This document shows positions 18,045-26,252 of a stretch of 64,000 nt of DNA, one piece after another. A program made the position numbers and the translations under genes. The first letter of the stretch is position 1; every line of letters begins with the position of its first letter. Source of the DNA: Salinispora fenicalii (GTDB lineage Bacteria > Actinomycetota > Actinomycetes > Mycobacteriales > Micromonosporaceae); assembly GCF_000514815.1 (NCBI RefSeq), contig NZ_AZWQ01000009.1, forward strand, positions 100,299-164,298, read 5' to 3'. The notes beneath the pieces were generated by a model. It did not search any database, was not told the DNA's origin, and worked only from the letters and a program-made list of their open reading frames with translations.

Positions 18045-19670
18045 TCAGCTGCCGAGGGTCCACACCCCGGCGCGCGGGACGGTGACAGCGGTCCACTCGC
18101 CGTCCGCCGTGACCGTGCCGCCGGCGGCAGTTAGCCAGCGGTTGTGTCGGACGCGCACCGGGACTGTGGCGGGCCCGTCGGTCTGGAAGGTCACGGACGC
18201 GCCGTCGGCCCGCAGGATCGTGCCGGGGGCGCCGACCAGAGGGGTCGGCTCGACCACCGCCCAGACCTGCCAGTGCGGGTCGGACCACACCTCGCGCAGG
18301 TAGGGCAGGCCGCCGCGGACCAGCTCCGCCTCGGCGCGGCCGACCCAGGACAGCGGCGCATCGGGTACGGCCACGAACTGCACCGCGTTCGCCAGCAGCC
18401 AGCCGTGGTAGGTCTGGGTGGTCAGCGGAACCCCGGTGCCAGTGGCACCCGGCACTGTGGTGAAGAAGAGCGGATTGCGGTCGATGTCCGCCTGGCGCAG
18501 CCAGCCCCGCGCCAGCGGGATCTCGCCCAGCGCCGCCGATTCCCGGTAGGTGCGCGTCGGCGGGATCTCCACCCGCCCGGTGAGCTGTTGGGTGGCGAGG
18601 AAGTCGCGCAGGGGAGCGAAGTAGGCGGGGCGGGCGGCCGGGTCGGTGGCGCTGCGCAGGTCCGCCGGGACGACCGGTGGCTGCCACCAGAACACGGCGG
18701 CGAGCAGGACGGCCAGGGCGAGTCCCCCGCTGACCCGCCGCCCGCGCGGCCCGGTGCCGCCGGCGGGAAGAAGGCGGGCCGGCCAACGAGGGTGAGCTCC
18801 CCGGCCGGTACGCCTCGGCAACCAACGGCCGTCGCTGACGGTTGCGGCGGCAGCCAGCAGGGGGAGCGCGAACATCGCCGACAGGCGGGTCGCGTTCAGG
18901 CCGACCGGGGTGTGCAGCAGCGCCGCCGCGAGCACCCCAGCCGCGGCGAGCAGCGCGCCGATCCGCACCGGCCGGTACGCCACCAGCGCCGCCACCAGCA
19001 GGCTGCTCCCCACCGCCCGCACGGTGTCGGTGCGGCTGATGTTCATCCAGCCGCCGTCGCCGAAGAGCAGGGTGGTTACCCCGAGCGGCAGCGCTGCCGC
19101 CAGTCCCAGGGCGAGGCCGTCAACGTAGCGGCGGCCGAGCAGCAGCGCGGCACCGGCCAGCCCGACGAAGAGCCCGGCCACCGGGCTGGTCGCGGCCGCC
19201 AGCAGCGCTCCCGCGGTGGCCAGCACGAGTCGTCGTCGTCCGGCCGGCAGGGTGAGAGCGAGTCCGGCGGCGAGGCCGAAGGCCACCCCGAGCCCGTACG
19301 TGACCCGGCCGGCGACCAGGTTGCCGGCGAAGGTGATCACCCCGACCAGGGAGCCGGTCAACGGCCGGGGTACGTCAACGCGGCACAGCAGGGCAGCGAA
19401 GGCGACGGTTGACGCCACCAGCGCGAGCACTCCCGTCACCCGTACGCCGAGCAACGCCATCACCGGCTGGGAGAGCAGGCTGTAGCCGAACTGGTTGACC
19501 CCGCCGTACCACCGCAGGTCGACCGGGGTGGCGCCGTGGGCGGCGAAGAAGTCGGCCCGGGCCACCTGGGCGGCGAGGTCCGAGCCCATCGGCGGCAGCA
19601 GCAGGTGCGTCCCGCCGAGCACCACGGCCAAGGTGGCGGCCGCCACCACCACCGTCCGTGTGCCCCGCAT
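18045..19670 (-). CDS. Multi-pass membrane protein, possible GT-C glycosyltransferase
   Basis: The roughly 541-residue product has about 10-11 hydrophobic segments between residues 5 and 360, then a soluble C-terminal part of about 180 residues (TYRESAALGEIPLARGWLRQ...). An early acidic loop (MGSDLAAQVARADFFA) follows the first membrane segment, the place where GT-C enzymes hold catalytic acids, but I cannot assign a family firmly. The start at 19670 has GGAGGT upstream; the longer frame lacks support. It is divergent from the mannosyltransferase-like gene 36 bases away, which suggests a shared cell-envelope role. Confidence 0.75.
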   Translation of the reverse strand: MRGTRTVVVAAATLAVVLGGTHLLLPPMGSDLAAQVARADFFAAHGATPVDLRWYGGVNQFGYSLLSQPVMALLGVRVTGVLALVASTVAFAALLCRVDVPRPLTGSLVGVITFAGNLVAGRVTYGLGVAFGLAAGLALTLPAGRRRLVLATAGALLAAATSPVAGLFVGLAGAALLLGRRYVDGLALGLAAALPLGVTTLLFGDGGWMNISRTDTVRAVGSSLLVAALVAYRPVRIGALLAAAGVLAAALLHTPVGLNATRLSAMFALPLLAAAATVSDGRWLPRRTGRGAHPRWPARLLPAGGTGPRGRRVSGGLALAVLLAAVFWWQPPVVPADLRSATDPAARPAYFAPLRDFLATQQLTGRVEIPPTRTYRESAALGEIPLARGWLRQADIDRNPLFFTTVPGATGTGVPLTTQTYHGWLLANAVQFVAVPDAPLSWVGRAEAELVRGGLPYLREVWSDPHWQVWAVVEPTPLVGAPGTILRADGASVTFQTDGPATVPVRVRHNRWLTAAGGTVTADGEWTAVTVPRAGVWTLGS

Positions 19671-19706
19671 GCCTACCTCCGTGTCCGCGCCCACGGTACT
19701 GGCAGC

Positions 19707-21269
19707 ATGTTCTACCGTGCCTATCCACCTCGTCGGCGGGACCGGCTCGACGACGCCCCCCACCGCCAGGGCGTCCCGGTGACCGGAGCAGGTGGGCCCC
19801 CGCGGACGCCGGTCCGGGCGGTAGCGGCCCGCTACGTCGGTCTCGTCGGTGCGGTACTGCTGGCCGTCGCCGGGTACCTCGGGGGAGCGTTGCCCGGTGC
19901 GACCGGTGAGCGGGTGTGGCACGCCGCCGACGGGCAGCTGACCGTTCTGCTCTGGCTGGTCGGCACCGGGCTGCTGACCGGCGCGTGGTGGTCGCTGCGG
20001 GACGGTACGCCGTCAACCGGGTGGGCGTACCGCACCGCGGGGCTCTGGGCGGTGCCGCTGCTCGTCGCGCCGCCGCTGGGTAGCCGCGATGTCTACTCGT
20101 ACGCCTGCCAGGGGTGGGCGTACGGGCAGGGCGTTGACCCGTACGCGGTCGGGGTTGCGGTGGCGGGCTGCCCCTGGGTGGATGCGGTCGCGCCGATCTG
20201 GCGGGACACGCCCGCGCCGTACGGGCCGGGCTTCGTGCTGCTCGCCGCGCTGGCGGTGGCGCTCGGTGGTGGGTTGGTCGGCGTGGTGGTGGTGTTGCGG
20301 CTGATCGCGGTGGCCGGGGTGCTGCTCGTCGCGGTGTGTTTGCCCGGGTTGGCGCGGGCGGCGGGGGTGCCGACTCGCCGGGCGGCCTGGCTGGCGCTGG
20401 CTTGCCCGTTGGTGGGGGTGCATCTGGTGGCGGGCGCGCACAACGACGCGGTGATGCTCGGGCTGCTGCTGCTCGGCCTGCTGGTGGTGGTGCGGTTCCC
20501 GGGCCGACCGCGACCGTTGTTGGTGGCGGGGGTGCTGCTCGGGCTGGCGGTGGGGGTGAAGGCGAGCGCGGTGGTGGTCTTGCCGTTCGCGGCGCTCGCC
20601 GCGGTGCTCGGCCGCTTCACCGTGCGGTCGGTGCTGCGCGATGGCGGTTGGCTGGCCACCGGCGTTCTCGTCGCTTTGGCGGGTGTGTCGGTGCTCTCCG
20701 GCCTCGGCCTGGGCTGGGTGGGCGGGCTGCGCCGCAGCGGGGATCTGGAGCAGTGGACCTCGCCACCCACGGCGGTTGGCATGGTCCTGGACTATGCCGG
20801 TGAGCTTCTTGGCGGGCGTCCCGTGGCGGTGCCGGTGGTCCGGGCGTTGGCGTTGGCGTTGCTGGTGGCGGTCTTGGCGGTGCTGTGGTGGCGGGCCTGG
20901 TCGGCCCTGCGCGCGCTGAATGACGTCCGGCGGCGGGTGGTCCGGTTGGAGGCCGCGCGGCCCCGGGTGGCCCTGCTCGGTGCCGGCTTGGCGCTGGCCG
21001 CCACGGTGGTGCTCGCCCCCGTCTTCCACCCCTGGTACGCGACCTGGCCATTGGTCCTGCTCGCGGTGGCTGCGACCCGGACGACCTGGTTCGTGTTGCC
21101 CTGCGCGGCGGCGGCCTTTCTCACCTTGCCGGACGGCACCAACCTGGCCCGGTTGGTGAAGGCACCGGGAGCCCTGGTGATGACCGGGTTGGTGGTGGCG
21201 GCTGCTGTGTGGGGGGTGCCGCGGCTGTGGCGGTCCCGGGTCAGCCGGGCCCCGTTCTCGTCGCGCTGA
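19707..21269 (+). CDS. MptA/B-type polyprenyl-phosphomannose mannosyltransferase
   Basis: The roughly 520-residue membrane protein has about 12 hydrophobic segments. Its first loops contain GSRDVYSYACQGWAYGQGVDPY, the hallmark of actinobacterial MptA/MptB alpha-1,6-mannosyltransferases, which extend lipomannan or related glycans from polyprenyl-phosphomannose at the outer face. HLVAGAHNDAVMLGLLLLGL, conserved in the same family, lies in the middle. The exact glycan is unknown. The ATG at 19707 is chosen because an upstream frame overlaps the divergent membrane-protein gene. A palindromic terminator follows. Confidence 0.85.
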   Translation: MFYRAYPPRRRDRLDDAPHRQGVPVTGAGGPPRTPVRAVAARYVGLVGAVLLAVAGYLGGALPGATGERVWHAADGQLTVLLWLVGTGLLTGAWWSLRDGTPSTGWAYRTAGLWAVPLLVAPPLGSRDVYSYACQGWAYGQGVDPYAVGVAVAGCPWVDAVAPIWRDTPAPYGPGFVLLAALAVALGGGLVGVVVVLRLIAVAGVLLVAVCLPGLARAAGVPTRRAAWLALACPLVGVHLVAGAHNDAVMLGLLLLGLLVVVRFPGRPRPLLVAGVLLGLAVGVKASAVVVLPFAALAAVLGRFTVRSVLRDGGWLATGVLVALAGVSVLSGLGLGWVGGLRRSGDLEQWTSPPTAVGMVLDYAGELLGGRPVAVPVVRALALALLVAVLAVLWWRAWSALRALNDVRRRVVRLEAARPRVALLGAGLALAATVVLAPVFHPWYATWPLVLLAVAATRTTWFVLPCAAAAFLTLPDGTNLARLVKAPGALVMTGLVVAAAVWGVPRLWRSRVSRAPFSSR

Positions 21270-21274
21270 ACTAA

Positions 21275-21320
21275 ACCGGCCGGGTTGCTGCCGCAACGTT
21301 GCGGCAGCAACCCGGCCGGT
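21275..21320. terminator. 46-bp perfect palindrome, bidirectional terminator
   Basis: Two 23-base arms meet with no spacer at AAC|GTT. The palindrome begins 5 bases after the mannosyltransferase stop codon and ends 12 bases before the glnA1 stop, so it serves both convergent genes. No mismatch occurs within the 46 bases. Confidence 0.85.
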
Positions 21321-21332
21321 CGCTGCAGGGTT

Positions 21333-22757
21333 CTAGCAGTCGAAGTACATCGCGAACTCGTGCGGGGTCGGGCGCAGCCGCACCGGGTCGACCTCGTTGG
21401 TCCGCTTCCAGTCGATCCAGGTGGAGATCAGGTCCGGCGTGAAGACGCCGCCGTCGAGCAGGTAGTCGTGGTCGGCCTCGAGGGAGTCGAGCACCGCCGG
21501 CAGCGAGCCCGGCACCTGCTTGACGTCGCCCCACTCCTCCGGTGGCAGATCGTACAGATCCTTGTCGATCGGAGTCGGCGGCTCGGTCTTGTTCTTGATG
21601 CCGTCGAGTCCGGCCATCAGCATCGCCGAGAAGGCCAGGTAGACGTTGGCCGACGGGTCCGGCACGCGGAACTCGACCCGCTTGGCCTTCGGGTTGCTCC
21701 CGGTGACCGGGATGCGGGTGCAGGCGGAGCGGTTGCGCTGCGAGTAGACCAGGTTGACCGGCGCCTCGAAGCCCGGCACCAGCCGGCGGTACGAGTTCAC
21801 TGTCGGGTTGGTGAAGGCCAGCAGCGACGGCGCGTGCTGCAGCAGACCGCCGATATACCAGCGCGCGGTGTCGGAGAGGCCGGCGTAGCCCGTCTCGTCG
21901 TAGAAGAGCGGATCACCGTTCAGCCACAGGCTCTGGTGGGTGTGCATGCCCGAGCCGTTGTCTCCGAAGAGCGGCTTTGGCATGAAGGTGGCGGTCTTGC
22001 CGTTGACCCAGGTCTCGTTCTTCACGATGTACTTGAAGAGCTGGAGCTGGTCCGCGGCGTGCAGCAGGGTCGAGAACTTGTAGTTGATCTCAGCCTGGCC
22101 GGCGGTGCCGACCTCGTGGTGCGAGCGCTCCACGGTGTAGCCGGCGTCGATCAGCCGACGGACGATCTTGTCGCGTAGGTCGGCGTAGTGGTCAACCGGC
22201 GGCACCGGGAAGTAGCCGCCCTTGTACGCGGTCTTGTAGCCGCGGTTGCCACCCTCCTCGTCGCGGCCGGTGTTCCACCAGCCTTCGACCGAGTCGATGT
22301 AGTAGTACGACTGGTGCGCCGAGGTCTCGTGGCGGATCGAGTCGAAGATGTAAAACTCGGCCTCCGCGCCGAAGTAGGCGGTGTCGGCGATGCCGCTGGC
22401 CGCCAGGTACGCCTCGGCCTTCTTCGCCACGTTCCGGGGGTCGCGGGAGTAGGCCTCGCGGGTGAACGGGTCGTGGATGAAGAAGTTCAGCGCGAGGGTC
22501 TTCTGCGCGCGGAAGGGGTCGATGAACGCGGTGGCGACGTCCGGGAGTAGGAGCATGTCCGACTCGTGGATCGCCTGGAAGCCGCGGATGGACGACCCGT
22601 CGAATGCGAGGCCGTCGGTGAGGAGCTCGTCGTCGATCGACTCGGCGGGCAGGTTGAAGTGCTGCATCACGCCGGGTAGATCACAGAAACGTACGTCGAC
22701 GAACTTCACGTCCTCGTTCTTGAGGTAACGCAGGAGTTCCTCGGGATTGGCGAACAC
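21333..22757 (-). CDS. glnA: Glutamine synthetase type I
   Basis: This is the main ammonium-assimilating enzyme. The roughly 474-residue product has [76 protein letters not shown] and the adenylylation loop [11 protein letters not shown], whose Tyr is the GlnE target. The GTG at 22757 ([20 protein letters not shown]) has AGGAGG four bases upstream and gives the normal family length; an in-frame extension to 22829 is not used. A GlnR-type operator lies 60 bases upstream, so transcription should rise under nitrogen limitation. Confidence 0.97.
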   Translation of the reverse strand: MFANPEELLRYLKNEDVKFVDVRFCDLPGVMQHFNLPAESIDDELLTDGLAFDGSSIRGFQAIHESDMLLLPDVATAFIDPFRAQKTLALNFFIHDPFTREAYSRDPRNVAKKAEAYLAASGIADTAYFGAEAEFYIFDSIRHETSAHQSYYYIDSVEGWWNTGRDEEGGNRGYKTAYKGGYFPVPPVDHYADLRDKIVRRLIDAGYTVERSHHEVGTAGQAEINYKFSTLLHAADQLQLFKYIVKNETWVNGKTATFMPKPLFGDNGSGMHTHQSLWLNGDPLFYDETGYAGLSDTARWYIGGLLQHAPSLLAFTNPTVNSYRRLVPGFEAPVNLVYSQRNRSACTRIPVTGSNPKAKRVEFRVPDPSANVYLAFSAMLMAGLDGIKNKTEPPTPIDKDLYDLPPEEWGDVKQVPGSLPAVLDSLEADHDYLLDGGVFTPDLISTWIDWKRTNEVDPVRLRPTPHEFAMYFDC

Positions 22758-22816
22758 TCGTCCTCCTGGCTCGTCCACTGAAGTGGCTAGGCTTCTGGCG
22801 ACGCTATGGCCGAGCG

Positions 22817-22854
22817 GTTGCCCGGCCATGTCTTTAATGTTTCTGCCGTGTTAC
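22817..22854 (-). promoter_or_regulatory. GlnR-type operator upstream of glnA1
   Basis: On the minus strand four pentamers sit at exact 6-base spacing: GTAAC-n6-GAAAC-n6-GACAT-n6-GCAAC. This matches the actinobacterial GlnR a-site/b-site pattern (GTnAC-n6-GAAAC, twice), with the first pair perfect and the second degenerate. The distance to the glnA1 start codon is about 60 bases. Confidence 0.75.
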
Positions 22855-22861
22855 GTCCCCC

Positions 22862-22885
22862 GCGGAGGCTCCATGAAGCCTCCGC
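22862..22885. promoter_or_regulatory. Inverted repeat between the GlnR box and the RDD gene
   Basis: A perfect 9-bp stem (GCGGAGGCT with its complement) has a CCATGA loop, just upstream of the GlnR box. It could be an operator or could insulate the divergent promoters; nothing in the sequence decides. Confidence 0.45.
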
Positions 22886-23019
22886 TACGTGAAGCGGTCA
22901 GTCCTGATGCTCCCGGGAGGGGCCAGTGTGCCAGTCTAGTGAAACTTGCGAGGCTCGGTCCGTTTTTATGACGTAGGTCGGCGTGTAGCCGTCTGCGGCA
23001 CTGGCTACTCTTGAGCGCT

Positions 23020-23415
23020 GTGACGACCTCGGCTGACCAGCCCTCACCGCCCCGCTCCGACGTCTCCGCCAGTCCGAGCCTGGGCCCGCGGTTCGGCGCA
23101 CTAGTGATCGACTGGGTGCTCTGCGTACTGGTCGCCAGTATTTTCGCCGATCCGTTCCACGACGGGTGGGCCCCCGTACTCGTGCTCGTCGCCGAGTACG
23201 GCTTCTTCATCGGTCTCTTCGCCCAGACCCCCGGGATGTACCTCACCCGGATCCGCTGTGTCTCCTGGGCCGGCGGGGGGCGAATCGGTGTTCTCCGTGC
23301 CCTGCTCCGCGGCGGCATGCTCGCGCTCGTAGTACCCGCGGTAATCATGGACGCCGACCGCCGTGGCCTGCACGATCGCGCAGTGGGATCGGTTATCGCA
23401 CCCGTCGTCCGCTGA
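23020..23415 (+). CDS. RDD-family membrane protein
   Basis: The roughly 131-residue protein has the RDD pattern: LGPRFGALVIDWVLC with the Arg and Asp in the first membrane segment, a second segment around VLVLVAEYGFFIGLF, the TPGMYLTRIRCV turn and a third segment before DADRRGLHDRAVGSVI. Function is unknown. The order RDD, DUF4191, lipA matches mycobacteria. The GTG at 23020 lies eight bases after a TACTCT -10 box and looks leaderless. Confidence 0.85.
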   Translation: MTTSADQPSPPRSDVSASPSLGPRFGALVIDWVLCVLVASIFADPFHDGWAPVLVLVAEYGFFIGLFAQTPGMYLTRIRCVSWAGGGRIGVLRALLRGGMLALVVPAVIMDADRRGLHDRAVGSVIAPVVR

Positions 23416-23439
23416 CCCGGCGTGGGGTCAGCGGACGAT

Positions 23440-23555
23440 CCATGGTTGCGGCGGCTCAGCGGGCGGTCCGCCGTGGTTGCGGCAGGTCAGCGGGCAGGCC
23501 GCCTCAGTCGTGGCAGGCTATCGGTGATCCGCCGCGGTTGCGGTAGGTCAGCGAC
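23440..23555. repeat. Degenerate tandem repeat after the RDD gene
   Basis: About three copies of a unit containing GTGGTTGCGGCAGGTCAGCGG run from the RDD stop codon to the end of the DUF4191 gene. Spacings are about 30 and 60 bases. The GTCAGCGGGCGG core is shared with the repeat near 13130. Confidence 0.55.
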
Positions 23556-24237
23556 CGCGTGCCTGGCGGAAGGCGCCCTTCGGCGGACGCATGTTCTTCG
23601 GGATGGCGCCCTTGGGTAGCTGCGGGCGGGCACTGAGCGCCTTGAGGCGCTTGTCCAGTGCGTTGACGTCCCGGCCGCTGAGCTTCTTCGGCAACCGCAG
23701 CAGCGTCATCCGCAGCTTGCGGACCGACAGCTCGCCCTCCTCCTGGCCGATCACGTAGTCGTGGAGCGGCGCCGAGCCGATCACCTTCGCCAACCGACGC
23801 TTCTCCTGGCCGAGCAGGCTGCGCACCCGCTGTGGGTTCCCCTCAGCCAGCAGGATCACTCCCGCGCGGCCGATGACCAGGTGCACCATGTCCATCTGCG
23901 TGGTCGAGCTCACCGCCGGGGTGACCCGCCAGTCGCCGCGCATGCTCTCGATGATCTGCGTGGCCGCGCCCGGCTGACCCTCGGCGGCGTTCATCATCGC
24001 CCGGTTGGAGCGCAGGTTGAGCACGATCAGCAGGGAGAGCAGCGTCAACAGGATGCCAAGTGGGATCCAAAGCCAGCCCCACACGAAGAACGCCACCACG
24101 GTCAGGGCGAGTGGAATGACCACCGCGGCGAAGGCCAGGGGCACGAACCACCGGTCCTGCTTGGCGGTGAACCGAAACACCATCCCGATCTGCTTCAGCC
24201 GTTGGCCGAACGAGACCTTCTCCTGGGGCTTTGCCAT
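23548..24237 (-). CDS. DUF4191 membrane protein
   Basis: The roughly 229-residue product has two membrane segments (about 33-80, LAFAAVVIPLALTVVAFFVWG and a second directly after), followed by a cytoplasmic domain with MRGDWRVTPAVSSTTQMDMVHLVIGRAGVILLAEG. This matches the actinobacterial DUF4191 family. In mycobacteria it also lies between lipA and glnA1; the role is unknown, though a link to lipoate metabolism or proteolysis has been guessed from position alone. The start at 24237 gives the family N-terminus (MAKPQEKVSFGQRLKQI). Confidence 0.88.
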   Translation of the reverse strand: MAKPQEKVSFGQRLKQIGMVFRFTAKQDRWFVPLAFAAVVIPLALTVVAFFVWGWLWIPLGILLTLLSLLIVLNLRSNRAMMNAAEGQPGAATQIIESMRGDWRVTPAVSSTTQMDMVHLVIGRAGVILLAEGNPQRVRSLLGQEKRRLAKVIGSAPLHDYVIGQEEGELSVRKLRMTLLRLPKKLSGRDVNALDKRLKALSARPQLPKGAIPKNMRPPKGAFRQARGR

Positions 24238-24381
24238 ACGCCCGAGTCTAGTGGTCAACGAATTTCGTGCTGCTTGGCGGCTGGCATCGGCCGCGGTCCG
24301 GGTCGCACCGGCAGCCTCCCGCGGCCGCGACTGCTCGCCGACGGCCCCGGGGTGGGCTGGACCTGCCACTACGAATCCGCT

Positions 24382-25026
24382 CTATTGGTCCTTGACTGCT
24401 TGCTCCATGTTGCCGCTTACCTCCCCCAGGGCCTGTGCGCTGGTCCGCAACTGCCCCGCCTGGTCAGAAAGCCACGACTGCCACTGGGAAAGGTTCTGGT
24501 GTGCATTCCAGGTGGCGTCGACCAGCGCATCATGCCTTGCTTGCAGGTCCTTGAGTTGCTGCTGGAGTTCAGCGACCTGGGGGCCAGGGTGAGTGGTGAC
24601 TCGTGTGGCCTGCTGGTGGGCGAGGGCGAGGATGTCCTCTGCCTGACGTCGTGCCTCGGTAAGGATCTCCGTACCCTCCGCGCTGGCATCGCTGATCGTG
24701 CGGTTGGCCTCTTCCTGTGCGCGCATGGTCAACGCGACCGCAACTGGGTCCGCGCCCTGTGGTGCGGTGCTCGGCAGGGATCCGTGGCGGAGCATCTCGA
24801 TCTGGTTGAGCAGGCCGCGAACCTCGCGCCCCCGGCGTTCGACTTCGCCACGCAACAGTGTGATCTGGTCATCGGCGAACCGAGTCACCGCCGCCACCTC
24901 GTCGGCTGAGTGCCACCACCGACCGCGGAAGCGGCGGGTAGCCAGCAGTTCGAGGCGTTGGGTGACTTCGCCTGGTTGTGGTTGATCAGTGTCCTGTGGG
25001 TGGGGGACGGTATCGTCGTTTGTCAT
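24382..25026 (-). CDS. DivIVA-like coiled-coil protein, third gene of the NOS operon
   Basis: The 214-residue product opens with a polar tail, then LATRRFRGRWWHSADEVAAVTRFADDQITLLRGEVERRGREVRGLLNQIEML, which resembles the DivIVA N-terminal module (a basic/aromatic patch and an E-V start to the coiled coil). A second coiled coil (about 95-140, AQEEANRTISDASAEGTEILTEARRQAEDILALA) has the small-residue heptads seen in DivIVA and ATP-synthase-b-like stalks; a third helical part ends the protein. There is no membrane segment. The ATG overlaps the reductase stop (ATGA), so the gene is translationally coupled to it. I infer a scaffold or pole/septum-binding role for the NOS pair; no function is proven. 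Confidence 0.75.
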   Translation of the reverse strand: MTNDDTVPHPQDTDQPQPGEVTQRLELLATRRFRGRWWHSADEVAAVTRFADDQITLLRGEVERRGREVRGLLNQIEMLRHGSLPSTAPQGADPVAVALTMRAQEEANRTISDASAEGTEILTEARRQAEDILALAHQQATRVTTHPGPQVAELQQQLKDLQARHDALVDATWNAHQNLSQWQSWLSDQAGQLRTSAQALGEVSGNMEQAVKDQ

Positions 25027-26249
25027 CGGGCTGCCCAGGTCAGGTTGGGTGTCGGTGTGTCGGCTGCAGCTAGCGGCGGATAGACGGAGTGATCGAATCT
25101 TTCCACCAGTAAACGGTCGGGATCGATGCCGCTAGCCTTGAGGGCAGCAATCGTTGCCTGGGTCATCGTGGGTGATCCACAGACGAGAATGTCAGCGTCC
25201 CTCCAAGGGCCCATGCGCAGGGCGGTGTCGGCCGCCCGGCCTACTTCGCCGTCCCAGTCCCATCCGATCTCGACGGTTGGCACGTAGCGTAGCCAGGGCT
25301 GAAAGCCGTTGGCGGTGGCGTCCATGGCGGGTGCCGATGCGGCCAGCTTCAAGAGTGCCTGGTGATCATATAGATCATCGGGGGACTTACCCCCGACTAC
25401 TAGAGTGGTGGGTCGGCCGCTGCCCTGCTGGAGTTCTTCAATGATCGCGCGCAGCGGTGCTACCCCGGTGCCACCGGCGATCAGGAGGAGTGGCCGGTGT
25501 GGCGCACGGTTGTAGGCCGACAGCGCTGTCCCAGTTGGGTGCCCTAACCGGAGAACTTCCCCGACGGCGACCCGTCGGACCAGGTGGGTCGAGAAGCGAC
25601 CCGTCGCGCGAACATGAAACTCGAGCGTACCGTCGGGGCGGGGCGCGTTGGCCGGCGAAAGATACCGCCAGGTGCGTAGGGCGGGAACTTGCGTTGGTAA
25701 GGACTGCCCTGGCAGATAGTTGCAGAGGTAGTTCGGGCGAACGGTGAGCACGCAGACGTCGGAGCGGCGCCGCTCTACACTGATCACCTCAGCCTGCCAG
25801 GACGGGGGCGTCAGCCGCTCCGAGGCGGCGGCACCGGCGAGCATTAACTTGGCAACGAATTCGTATGCCGCGGCCCAGTCGTCCCGGAGGCGCGGGGTCC
25901 ACTCAGATCCGACGAAGTCCGCTAGCGTTGCCAGGAGGGCCTGGCCGACCCAGATGTAGTGGCGCTCTGCCAGCGGCACCGGTCGCCCCTCCACGTCGAC
26001 TCCGCAGAATCGGCGATGATCGGCGCCCAGGTGATGCGCGAAAGCGGTAAGTGCATCACCGTTATCGATGTTGGTGATGATGTGTCCGAGTGCAGCGAGG
26101 AGCTTGTCCTCCTGATGCTGCATGTTGGTGGGAAACATGGTGCGGGTTTCCGGGGCGATCACGAATAGTGTTGCATAGAAGTGTTTCGCTGCTCTCGGGC
26201 CAGCTGCGGTGATTCGATTCCAGCTCCAACGTAGTGCTGCAACATCCAC
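25023..26249 (-). CDS. Globin-ferredoxin reductase fusion (flavohaemoglobin-like)
   Basis: The 408-residue product has a globin domain (about 1-142) with Tyr25 at the B10 position (HFYATLF), Gln residues near E7 (MQHQ) and proximal His78 (LGADHRRF). A ferredoxin-NADP reductase-type domain follows: RYLS (195-198) for FAD, GGTGVAP (259-265) and DILVCGSPTM for NAD(P)H. Flavohaemoglobins turn NO and O2 into nitrate using NAD(P)H. Here it directly follows an NOS oxygenase that has no reductase of its own. The GTG start's ribosome-binding site (AGGAGG) lies inside the last NOS codons, so the pair is tightly coupled. It may feed electrons to the NOS, remove its NO, or both. Confidence 0.9.
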   Translation of the reverse strand: MDVAALRWSWNRITAAGPRAAKHFYATLFVIAPETRTMFPTNMQHQEDKLLAALGHIITNIDNGDALTAFAHHLGADHRRFCGVDVEGRPVPLAERHYIWVGQALLATLADFVGSEWTPRLRDDWAAAYEFVAKLMLAGAAASERLTPPSWQAEVISVERRRSDVCVLTVRPNYLCNYLPGQSLPTQVPALRTWRYLSPANAPRPDGTLEFHVRATGRFSTHLVRRVAVGEVLRLGHPTGTALSAYNRAPHRPLLLIAGGTGVAPLRAIIEELQQGSGRPTTLVVGGKSPDDLYDHQALLKLAASAPAMDATANGFQPWLRYVPTVEIGWDWDGEVGRAADTALRMGPWRDADILVCGSPTMTQATIAALKASGIDPDRLLVERFDHSVYPPLAAADTPTPNLTWAAR

Positions 26250-26252
26250 CCT

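Noticed and set aside
20013..21296. 427-residue antisense frame under the mannosyltransferase
   Set aside because: It is made of Arg, Gln, His and Pro, typical of shadows of GC-rich membrane-protein genes.
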